Shown piece by piece: positions 27,060 through 33,890 of a DNA stretch of 64,000 nucleotides (the first letter of the stretch is position 1; each line of letters starts with the position of its first letter). Source of the DNA: Tistrella mobilis KA081020-065 (GTDB lineage: Bacteria; Pseudomonadota; Alphaproteobacteria; Tistrellales; Tistrellaceae); contig NC_017956.1 of assembly GCF_000264455.2 (NCBI RefSeq), positions 124,001-188,000 on the forward strand, written 5' to 3'. Below the pieces are notes generated by a model. The model saw only the letters and a program-made list of their open reading frames with translations. It did not search any database and was not told the origin of the DNA. The position numbers and the translations under genes were made by a program.

Positions 27060-27812
27060 TCAGGGCTCCAGAAGCAGTTCGGCCTGAACCGTCAGACGCA
27101 GCGTGCGTTCGCCCGGCTCGATGGACGGAGCCGCCATATCCGAGGCGGCCATCGCTTCCATGCGCATCGCCTTGAACGGGATCGGCTGGGGCGTTCCGGG
27201 GCCGCTTCCCGGGCTCAGCGCCCGGATCTTCACGGTGCGGGTCCCGATTTCCTTGCCGATCAGATCGGCACGGGCACGGATCTGACGAATGGCCTCAAGC
27301 GTCAGCTTGTCACTTTCCGCCCGGGCGCGTTCTTCCGAGACATAGGTCGACAGATCCTGCAGCACCAGACCCTGAGCCTGGAGCTTGCCCGCAAGCTCGG
27401 CGAGCGCGGTCATGTCGGCGCTGTCGAGTTCGATCGTCTGGCGGCCGTTCCAGACGCGGGCCTGGCCCTCCTGGTCGATCGGATAGACGCCATAACCGCC
27501 GGTTTCGACCTTCACGGGCGCCGCGTCACGCGCCAGATTGAGGGCGGCTTCGATCTTTCGGTTGATATCGGCCTGAACTTTCGCCGCATCGGCGCCGCGT
27601 TCCTCCGCCGCCAGTGTCGCCCGTGCACGATCGGCGGCGACAGTGGTGGTGGCGGTCTCCGACAGGGTCAGCACGGTGGCTGCGTCGGGCACATCGCGTT
27701 CGGCGCGGGCGGGCGAGGGCGAGGCGGCGGCCAGGGCCGCCAGCAGGGCACCAAGGGCGACCGCAGCGCGCAGGCGGCGGGTCGGCGACAGGGTGGCGAG
27801 GGGGCTGGTCAT
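27060..27812 (-). CDS. SIMPL (DUF541) domain periplasmic protein
   Basis: A 250-residue exported protein: signal peptide about 1-38 (ending near PARAE) and a SIMPL/DUF541 domain. LSETATTTVAADRARATLAAEERG (about 49-72) and the later RADLIGKEIGTR stretch are typical. Relatives such as YggE and BP26 form ring-like periplasmic or outer-membrane oligomers and have been linked to oxidative-stress protection; the role here is unproven. Last gene downstream of phaB, separated by a GC-rich hairpin. Confidence 0.85.
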   Translation of the reverse strand: MTSPLATLSPTRRLRAAVALGALLAALAAASPSPARAERDVPDAATVLTLSETATTTVAADRARATLAAEERGADAAKVQADINRKIEAALNLARDAAPVKVETGGYGVYPIDQEGQARVWNGRQTIELDSADMTALAELAGKLQAQGLVLQDLSTYVSEERARAESDKLTLEAIRQIRARADLIGKEIGTRTVKIRALSPGSGPGTPQPIPFKAMRMEAMAASDMAAPSIEPGERTLRLTVQAELLLEP

Positions 27813-27871
27813 GGGTCGGTGTCACCTTCCGATGATGGATCGGCAGTGCGGCAACCGGCCCCGAAGCGGGG

Positions 27872-27900
27872 GCCCGCCGGCCACGAGTGGGCCGGCGGGC
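27872..27900 (-). terminator. Hairpin after phaB
   Basis: GCCCGCCGGCC (27872-27882) pairs perfectly with GGCCGGCGGGC (27890-27900), loop 7 bases, 9 bases beyond the phaB stop. No T run follows on the minus strand. Confidence 0.55.
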
Positions 27901-27908
27901 GGAACCGG

Positions 27909-28634
27909 TCAGCCGGCGATGTACTGGGCGCCGTTGACGGTGAGGGTGGCGCCGGTGATGAAGCCGGCATCCTCGGCAGTGAGGAAGCTCACCGCGCGGG
28001 CGATCTCTTCGGCCTTGCCCAGGCGGCCGACGGGAATGGTCCCGATAATCTTCTGCAGCACTGCCTCGGGAACCGCCGCAACCATTTCTGTGTCAACATA
28101 ACCGGGGGCGATCACGTTCACGGTGATGCCCTTGGACGCGGCTTCCTGTGCCAGCGCCTTGGTGAAGCCGATCATGCCGGCCTTGGCGGCCGAATAATTG
28201 GCCTGGCCGATCTGGCCCTTCTGGCCGTTGATCGAGCTGATGTTGACGATGCGGCCATAGCTGCGGGCGCGCATGCCCTCGATCACCAGGCGGCACATGT
28301 TGAAGATCGAGGTCAGGTCGGTGCGGATGACGTCGTCCCACTGGGCCTGGGTCATCTTGTGCAGGGTGGCGTCGCGGGTGATGCCGGCGTTGTTGACCAC
28401 CACGTCCACCGGCCCGAGATCCGCCTCGACCTTGGCGATGCCCTCGGCGCAGGCCTCGTAGCTGCCCACGTCCCACTTGTAGACGGCGATGCCGGTCTCC
28501 GACGAGAACGCCTGTGCCGCGGCGTCGTTGCCGGCATAATTGGCGGCGACGGTGAACCCGTCCGCCTTCAGACGCTCCGAAATCGCACGGCCGATACCAC
28601 GCGTACCGCCGGTGACGATTGCCACTCGTGCCAT
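27909..28634 (-). CDS. phaB: Acetoacetyl-CoA reductase
   Basis: NADPH-dependent reductase producing (R)-3-hydroxybutyryl-CoA, the monomer for PHB. The 241 residues form a short-chain dehydrogenase: TGGTRGIGRAI (about 8-18), VNNAGITRD, and the catalytic YSAAKAGM (Tyr-x-x-x-Lys) about 150-157. The C-terminus NGAQYIAG is that of PhaB. An AGGAGG-like ribosome site precedes ATG 28634. It follows phaA on the same strand with 186 AT-richer bases between, which probably hold its own promoter. Confidence 0.94.
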   Translation of the reverse strand: MARVAIVTGGTRGIGRAISERLKADGFTVAANYAGNDAAAQAFSSETGIAVYKWDVGSYEACAEGIAKVEADLGPVDVVVNNAGITRDATLHKMTQAQWDDVIRTDLTSIFNMCRLVIEGMRARSYGRIVNISSINGQKGQIGQANYSAAKAGMIGFTKALAQEAASKGITVNVIAPGYVDTEMVAAVPEAVLQKIIGTIPVGRLGKAEEIARAVSFLTAEDAGFITGATLTVNGAQYIAG

Positions 28635-28820
28635 CTTCCCTGGCCTCCTGGATCTAGGCTTATTGGACTGCTCTGGGTCTCGCTCCCCGCCGGACCCGCC
28701 GCCTGAGCATGACGGTGGGCCCGGCGCCCCCGGGAAACGATGCTACGTTACGAAGGTTGGTTTCGAAATAAAATGACTTTTTCGTGAACCAGACACTTCA
28801 AAACGTAACCGGCTGATCTA

Positions 28821-29993
28821 TCAGCGCTCCACCAGCATGGCGATGCCCTGGCCGCCGCCGATGCACAGCGTGGCGAGACCGCGGCGGGCGTCGCGCTTCT
28901 TCATCTCGAAGAGCAGGGTGGTGAGGATGCGGGTGCCGCTGGCGCCGATGGGGTGGCCGATGGCGATGGCGCCGCCATTGACGTTGAGCTTCGCGGGATC
29001 GAAGCCCAGATCCTTGCCGACCGCCAGCGCCTGGGCGGCGAAGGCCTCGTTGGCCTCGATCAGATCCAGATCGTCGATGGTCCAGCCGGCCTTGGCCAGG
29101 GCCGCGCGCGTGGCCGGGATCGGGCCCGAGCCCATGATCGCCGGGTCGACGCCCGCCTGCGCCCAGGCGACGATGCGGCCCAGCGGCTCGAGCCCGCGGC
29201 GCTCCGCTTCCTCTGCCGACATCACGATGGTCGCCGCGGCGCCGTCATTGATGCCCGAGGCGGAGCCGGCGGTGACGCTGCCGGCCTTGTCGAAGGCGGG
29301 CTTCAGCTTGGTCAGCATATCGAGCGTGGTGCCGTGGCGCGGATATTCATCGGTGTCGATGACGACATCGCCCTTCCGGCCGGCGATGGTGACGGGCACG
29401 ATCTCGTCGGCGAAGCGCCCGGCCTTCTGGGCCGCCTCGGCCTTGGTCTGCGAGGCCAGGGCGAATTCGTCCTGCTCCTCACGCGTGATCTGCCACTGGC
29501 GTGCCACGTTCTCGGCGGTGTTGCCCATGTGATAGCCGTTGAAGGCGCACCACAGGCCGTCCTTGATCATGGTGTCGACCAGCGACAGATCGCCCATCTT
29601 CTTGCCCTGGCGCAGCGGGGCTGCGTGCGGAGCATTCGACATGCTCTCCTGGCCGCCGGCGACGACGATCTTCGCCTCGCCCGACTTGATGGCCTGAGCG
29701 GCCAGCGCCACGGTCTTCAGGCCCGAACCGCAGACATGGTTCACGACCCAGGCCGGCACTTCCTGCGGGACGCCCGCATGGAGCGAGGCCTGACGGGCGG
29801 GGTTCTGGCCGGCAGCGGCGGTCAGAACCTGGCCCATGATCACTTCGGACACGTCGGCGGCATCGACGCCGGCGCGGGCAATGGCCTCGCGGATGGCGAT
29901 GGTGCCCAGCTCGGCGGCGGAAAGCGGCGCGAGCGCGCCGTTGAAGGCACCGACCGGGGTGCGGGCGGCGGCAACGATGACGGCGTCGGTCAT
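28821..29993 (-). CDS. phaA: Acetyl-CoA acetyltransferase (beta-ketothiolase)
   Basis: Condenses two acetyl-CoA into acetoacetyl-CoA, the first step of PHB synthesis. The 390 residues have the nucleophilic Cys in [11 protein letters not shown] (about 85-95), GHPIGASG with the catalytic His (about 346-353) and CIGGGQG with the second Cys (about 376-382). It lies between phaC and phaB. A TATAGT -10-like element at 30085-30090 upstream suggests a separate promoter. Confidence 0.95.
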   Translation of the reverse strand: MTDAVIVAAARTPVGAFNGALAPLSAAELGTIAIREAIARAGVDAADVSEVIMGQVLTAAAGQNPARQASLHAGVPQEVPAWVVNHVCGSGLKTVALAAQAIKSGEAKIVVAGGQESMSNAPHAAPLRQGKKMGDLSLVDTMIKDGLWCAFNGYHMGNTAENVARQWQITREEQDEFALASQTKAEAAQKAGRFADEIVPVTIAGRKGDVVIDTDEYPRHGTTLDMLTKLKPAFDKAGSVTAGSASGINDGAAATIVMSAEEAERRGLEPLGRIVAWAQAGVDPAIMGSGPIPATRAALAKAGWTIDDLDLIEANEAFAAQALAVGKDLGFDPAKLNVNGGAIAIGHPIGASGTRILTTLLFEMKKRDARRGLATLCIGGGQGIAMLVER

Positions 29994-30090
29994 GGGAGAC
30001 TGTCTCCTGTTCTGTCGCGCGGGGCGCGCAGGCTGCGGGGACGGGTTGGTCCTCTCCGTGCCCGCAGATCGTTATTCGGTTCCTACTATA

Positions 30091-30108
30091 CCGGCGTTTT
30101 CTCGCCGG
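30091..30108 (-). terminator. Short hairpin after phaC, before phaA
   Basis: CCGGCG (30091-30096) pairs with CGCCGG (30103-30108), loop 6 bases, followed on the minus strand by TATAGT. It lies 28 bases beyond the phaC stop and could partly terminate phaC; the TATAGT may serve as the phaA -10. Confidence 0.35.
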
Positions 30109-30135
30109 AAAAGCGTGGCGGGAGGTCGCGGTACC

Positions 30136-31482
30136 CTACTTTCGAGGGGGGCTGCGCCGTCGTCGCCGCGCTGCCGGGGCCGGCTCTTCGCACAGCCAGT
30201 GCGCGAGCGGTTCCCAGAGTTCTTTCGCTGAACGACTGCCCACCATCATGCCGATATGTCCGGCTGCCGGCCGGATCAGCCGGGCGTCGGGCAGAACACC
30301 GGCCAGGGCGGCTGCGGTCGGGGGAGGCACGATCCGGTCGCGTTCCGGCACGGCCACGAGCACCGGCATCGGGGCCAGAACCCCGGGATCGATGATCTCT
30401 CCCGCCACCTCCCAGCAACCTTCTGCCGGTTTGTTGGTGCCGTACCAGTCGTGGACCACCGTGCGGGCGACCGGCCCCGCCAGCGGTACGCCGTCGTTCA
30501 GCCAGTCTTCGAGGGCTACGAAATCCCGGGCGGCATCGCTTTCCGGGTCAAGGGCTGCGAAATCGCGGAATTTGCGCGGCACCATGGCCGGGTCGGTGGC
30601 CACGAACAGGATCTGGAGCATGTCGACCGGCATGCTGCCGGTCTGCTCCACCGTCTTCAGGATGGACCGACCCAATACGCGGATCAGGCGGCGCTCTGCG
30701 GTATCGCCGGCGGCGAAATCCCAGGGCGTCGCCATCAGCGCCATGCGGGCGACGCGCTCCCGTGCCAGCTGCACGCCCGCGATGGTCAACAGCCCACCCA
30801 TGCAATAACCAACGACCGGGACGGGCGCCCCCGCGAGATCCGAGGCATGGGCGATCATCGCACCCAGCCGGCGGGCGACATAGTCCTCGATGGACAGGTT
30901 GAGTTCGGTGCCGGTCGGGACGCCCCAATCCACCAGCAGGGGGCGGAAGCCGCGGACCATCAGCCAGCGCATCAGGCTGCGCCGGCGGGACAGGTCCATC
31001 ACATAGTGGCGGTTGACCAGCGAGGGCACGAACAGGGCGATGCGGCCGTCGCCCCTGAGACCGTCATCGCCGGGGGTGAAACCGAGCGGATCGGCAGCAC
31101 CATAGTCCAGCAGACGGGTCGCACCCTCCTGCCAGATGACCGGCGGGTCGGGGAGATCGCGGACATAGGGGTGATCGCGATAGCGGTTGACGCCTGCGAG
31201 CAGAGCTTCCAGCCGGCGTTTCGCTTCGGCCGCGACCTCGGCGCCGATGACGGCGGGATCAAGCCCCTGCAGCACCTGGGTCAGATGCGCCCCCCGTGCC
31301 GCCAGATGCGGAGCCCAGGGCAGAGAGCCGTCGCGCAGCATCGGCAAGGCCGCGACTGAGCTGGTCAGCAAGGCGCTGGTCATCCCCAGATGATAGGGCA
31401 TCGGCCGTGGTCCCTTGCGGGGGAACAGCGTCTCCGCCGGTGGCGGCAGGGGCTCCGGTGCGGGTGTTGTCGTGGTTTGCAT
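30136..31482 (-). CDS. phaC: Polyhydroxyalkanoate synthase
   Basis: Polymerises (R)-3-hydroxyacyl-CoA into granule PHB. The alpha/beta-hydrolase core has the PHA-synthase lipase box GYCMGG with cysteine as nucleophile (about 227), the acid in VPERDRIVPP (Asp about 382) and the histidine in AAGHIGMM (about 409). At about 400-450 residues it is shorter than class I PhaC. FVPSLVNRHYVMDL is strongly PhaC-like. The basic tail ends RRRRRSPPRK. The start is uncertain: ATG 31482 (448 residues) is chosen because the conserved GPRPMPYHL region must be inside; alternatives are 31401, 31599 and 31671. A second frame overlaps its 5' end. Confidence 0.88.
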   Translation of the reverse strand: MQTTTTPAPEPLPPPAETLFPRKGPRPMPYHLGMTSALLTSSVAALPMLRDGSLPWAPHLAARGAHLTQVLQGLDPAVIGAEVAAEAKRRLEALLAGVNRYRDHPYVRDLPDPPVIWQEGATRLLDYGAADPLGFTPGDDGLRGDGRIALFVPSLVNRHYVMDLSRRRSLMRWLMVRGFRPLLVDWGVPTGTELNLSIEDYVARRLGAMIAHASDLAGAPVPVVGYCMGGLLTIAGVQLARERVARMALMATPWDFAAGDTAERRLIRVLGRSILKTVEQTGSMPVDMLQILFVATDPAMVPRKFRDFAALDPESDAARDFVALEDWLNDGVPLAGPVARTVVHDWYGTNKPAEGCWEVAGEIIDPGVLAPMPVLVAVPERDRIVPPPTAAALAGVLPDARLIRPAAGHIGMMVGSRSAKELWEPLAHWLCEEPAPAARRRRRSPPRK

Positions 31483-31777
31483 TGTCCGGGGCTTGGTCAC
31501 CCGCTTGCGTGACCGTGGACGCGCTCCGGGCGGTGTTTCCGCCTCTGCCGCGGTCTGGAGCGTCGGTTCCGGCTGGGGTCGGATTGCGGCTCGGCTCATC
31601 GGGAGAGGGGGTCCTCGACGGATCAGACGCGCTGTTGCCGCCCGAACGGGCGGCGGCGACCGCTGCGGCATCGATCGCCTTGGCGAGATTGATGTCGGTC
31701 ACCATCGCCGACGCCTGGCGCTCCCAGAGGTCGAGAAATGCAGCGGCGGTTGCCGGTATGCCAGATGGGGTCGACAT
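31259..31777 (-). CDS. Unknown ORF overlapping the 5' end of phaC
   Basis: A 172-codon frame, out of phase with phaC, overlaps its 5' part. The first about 45 residues look like a genuine helical protein (FLDLWERQASAMVTDINLAKAI), reminiscent of phasin/PHA-synthase partner segments; the rest is Ser/Gly/Pro/Asp-rich and disordered. In the shared stretch my third-position GC counts are about equal for both frames. It may be a real overlapping gene coupled to phaC, or the true phaC N-terminus displaced by a frameshift. A TATACT 6 bases before the ATG would allow a leaderless transcript. Moderate doubt remains. Confidence 0.45.
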   Translation of the reverse strand: MSTPSGIPATAAAFLDLWERQASAMVTDINLAKAIDAAAVAAARSGGNSASDPSRTPSPDEPSRNPTPAGTDAPDRGRGGNTARSASTVTQAGDQAPDNANHDNTRTGAPAATGGDAVPPQGTTADALSSGDDQRLADQLSRGLADAARRLSALGSASGGTGGASDPGAAGA

Positions 31778-32092
31778 GGCCAGAGTATACCGATCCGGGG
31801 GCCTGTGCGAAAGCGCCAGAGGGGTGCGATCATGCGATCGCCGGTACCCCGTTCCCCCGCGCTGCGGTCCCTCTTGTTGCGGTGCGGATCAACCCTGTGA
31901 TTTAATCACTCATGCTGCGTCTCTTGTCGGTTTTGCCGTGCAGCAAGGCTCCGGTCGCTCACGCGCAGGGAGACCCCCATGGCAGATGCGGCGACATTGC
32001 CCGACACCGATACGGGCCGATAACGATACAGGATCCATGAGGCGCGGGATCCGTGTCCCGCGGACATGGCCCGATGAATGCGCGGGGAGAGA
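31778..32092. promoter_or_regulatory. Divergent control region between phaC unit and phaR
   Basis: 315 bases without a gene. On the minus side TATACT (31784-31789) sits immediately before the ATG at 31777. On the plus side TTGCCC (31997-32002) and TAACGA (32021-32026), 18 bases apart, form a weak promoter for phaR, and GGGGAGAGA precedes its ATG. GCTGC and GCAGC half-sites near 31915-31945 could be read as a PhaR operator, but the spacing is wide and I give that little weight. Confidence 0.4.
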
Positions 32093-32713
32093 ATGACCGA
32101 GAAGTCTGAAGCGACCGCCGGGCGGACCGAAAAGGTAAAGGTCAAGATCAAGAAGTACGCCAATCGGCGGCTTTACAATACCGCGACCAGCAGCTACGTC
32201 ACGCTCGATCATCTGTCGCAGATGGTGAAGGACGATATCGACTTCATCGTCAATGATGCGAAGACGGGTGAGGACATCACCCATCAGGTTCTGACCCAGA
32301 TTATCGTCGAGGAAGAAGGCAAGGGGCGCAACCTGTTGCCGACCAGCTTCCTGCGTCAACTGATCTCCTTTTACGGCGACAGTCTGCAGGCCTTCGTGCC
32401 GCGCTATCTGGAAATGTCGATGGAGTCGCTTGCCCGGAATCAGGAGCAGGTGCGCCGGACCTTCGGCAATCTGTTTCCTTTCCCCTCGATCGAGGAGATG
32501 AGCAAGCAGAACATGCAGATGATGGAACAGGCCATGCGCATGTTCGCAGGTGGTCTGCGCATGCCCGAGACGCCGCGCACCGACGAGACCGAGGAGCGGC
32601 CAGCGGCCCCACCTCCGGCACCGGCCGCCGGTGAGGATATCAAGCTGCTGGCCGACAAGCTCAACGATCTGCAGAAGCAGATCGAAGCCCTGACTCGCGA
32701 TCGTGACAAGTAA
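32093..32713 (+). CDS. phaR: PHB synthesis regulator PhaR
   Basis: Granule- and DNA-binding repressor of phasin and pha genes. The 206-residue protein has the N-terminal PHB/PHA accumulation DNA-binding domain: KIKKYANRRLYNTATSSYVTL (about 18-38), DFIVNDAKTGEDIT and the following VLTQIIVEEE. The PHB_acc region continues to about 140, and a predicted coiled coil (DKLNDLQKQIEALTRD) ends the protein. ATG 32093 has a GGGGAGAGA ribosome site. Divergent from phaC. No phasin gene is in the window. Confidence 0.94.
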   Translation: MTEKSEATAGRTEKVKVKIKKYANRRLYNTATSSYVTLDHLSQMVKDDIDFIVNDAKTGEDITHQVLTQIIVEEEGKGRNLLPTSFLRQLISFYGDSLQAFVPRYLEMSMESLARNQEQVRRTFGNLFPFPSIEEMSKQNMQMMEQAMRMFAGGLRMPETPRTDETEERPAAPPPAPAAGEDIKLLADKLNDLQKQIEALTRDRDK

Positions 32714-32767
32714 GACGCGCGGCCAGGTGAGACGCTGAGGGCTTCCCGAGGCCTGCCGCGTGGGCAC

Positions 32768-32777
32768 GTGACGTCAC
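32768..32777. repeat. 10-bp perfect palindrome GTGACGTCAC
   Basis: A perfect palindrome centred on TGACGTCA, immediately preceded by an overlapping CACGTG, in the gap after phaR. It may be a regulator half-site pair; nothing else supports this. Confidence 0.25.
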
Positions 32778-32801
32778 AGTTCTGAATGCTAAAAAGTAAG
32801 T

Positions 32802-32829
32802 CCCGATCAGGTGAAGCCGCCTGATCGGG
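32802..32829. terminator. Hairpin downstream of phaR
   Basis: CCCGATCAGG (32802-32811) pairs perfectly with CCTGATCGGG (32820-32829), loop 8 bases. It lies about 90 bases after the phaR stop and before the convergent minus-strand gene, so it probably serves as terminator. Confidence 0.6.
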
Positions 32830-32913
32830 AGATGTCCTATATTGTGTCAGAAAAATTGGCCCCGTTTTCTATGGGGTGAAGCACATGGGTGCGGTTCTGG
32901 ACCGATTACCCGG

Positions 32914-33735
32914 TCAATAGCGGCCGAGACTGATCACGGATCGGCCGAGCACGTCGCCTTTGGTGACGGCAAGACGCATCCCGGGCAACGGCAAAGGCGT
33001 GCGCAGGGCCAGGATCTCTGCGGAATAATGATTGCCGGTGCCGCCTGAACAGGGGCCGAGATACGCCGTGCCGGGTGAGAGTCGCCCACGATGAGGGGCA
33101 ATCATCGTCACTCCCTTGGGCAGAGCCGCCGTTTCCCCTGGAACGGCGGGGACCACGGCCCAGCCGGTGTCGCCTTCCGCTGCGATCGCGATCATGCCAT
33201 GGCCGCCATCGGTCGCGAGCGGCCGATAGCTGTCGTCATTGAAGGCGACGGCAATCATACGGGTGCCTTCCGGCAGGCCGGTGACGATCAGTTCGGGGGA
33301 AGCGCCGGCCGGACCATAGCGGCTGCAACGGGCATGGTCGGGAATGGTGACACCGTTCCATGCAGGGTCGGCGAAGCGGACATGCAGGCCGGACGAGCCG
33401 GACCAGGGTGTGCCCGATGGCGATGTGCCCGACGGCAATGTGCCCGACGGCGATATGCCGGAGGCTGCCAGATCACTGCTCCATGACGAACTCGCCGAAG
33501 GCGTATGGCCGACACCTGCCATCAGGCTGCCGGCGACCAGCAGACCAGCTGCAAAGGCGCCGAAGGCAATCGCCAGAATGGTAAATGCCCATTTGTTGCT
33601 GCCATCGGCCCGTTCGGTTCCCCGGGGGGCCTGAAGGATGTTTCCGGCCACGTCCCTGACAATCGGGCCGACGCCGATGTCGGCCACAGCGCCATGGGAC
33701 GTGGCGTTTTGGACGCCATCGTCGATCTGGGCCAT
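32914..33735 (-). CDS. Membrane-anchored protein, faintly PEBP-like
   Basis: A 273-residue protein I cannot name with confidence. The N-terminal about 45 residues are cytoplasmic, one transmembrane helix follows (about 49-72), then a Ser/Gly/Pro linker built from repeats of SPSGT. The C-terminal domain (about 120-273) has ELIVTGLPEGTRMIAVAFNDD and YLGPCSGGTGNHYSAEILALR, a pattern that recalls phosphatidylethanolamine-binding (YbhB/Raf-inhibitor) proteins. That assignment is tentative. The promoter region is unusually AT-rich for this window. Orphan between phaR and a hybrid sensor kinase. Confidence 0.6.
   Translation of the reverse strand: MAQIDDGVQNATSHGAVADIGVGPIVRDVAGNILQAPRGTERADGSNKWAFTILAIAFGAFAAGLLVAGSLMAGVGHTPSASSSWSSDLAASGISPSGTLPSGTSPSGTPWSGSSGLHVRFADPAWNGVTIPDHARCSRYGPAGASPELIVTGLPEGTRMIAVAFNDDSYRPLATDGGHGMIAIAAEGDTGWAVVPAVPGETAALPKGVTMIAPHRGRLSPGTAYLGPCSGGTGNHYSAEILALRTPLPLPGMRLAVTKGDVLGRSVISLGRY
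33410..33454 (-). repeat. Three tandem 15-bp units in the linker of the PEBP-like gene
   Basis: Three successive 15-bp copies of GTGCCCGAYGGCRAT (33410-33424, 33425-33439, 33440-33454), with a decayed fourth, encode the SPSGT-type linker on the minus strand. The unit is a multiple of three, so copy-number change would keep the frame. Confidence 0.75.
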
Positions 33736-33815
33736 GGATTGCCCCGTTCCCGTTTATGCCTGGTGGCTTGTGCCTGGTGGCGGGGGTCGTGATCGGCGCC
33801 CCCTGCTTCTCTCGT

Positions 33816-33843
33816 ATCCTACCAATAAGAGTTATTGTTTCAA
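33816..33843 (-). promoter_or_regulatory. Putative promoter and operator of the PEBP-like gene
   Basis: On the minus strand TTGAAA (33838-33843) and TAGGAT (33816-33821) are 16 bases apart. The -35 lies inside one arm of an imperfect inverted repeat (33829-33843 with 33868-33879, sharing GAGTT...GTTTCAA), which may be an operator. Confidence 0.45.
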
Positions 33844-33890
33844 ACAAATATTGCGTTATGCGTGCAATTGAAACAACTCAAAGGGGAAGG

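Noticed and set aside
32768-32777. CRE-like palindrome TGACGTCA as an operator
   Set aside because: A single 10-bp palindrome between a gene end and a terminator is weak evidence; listed only as a repeat.
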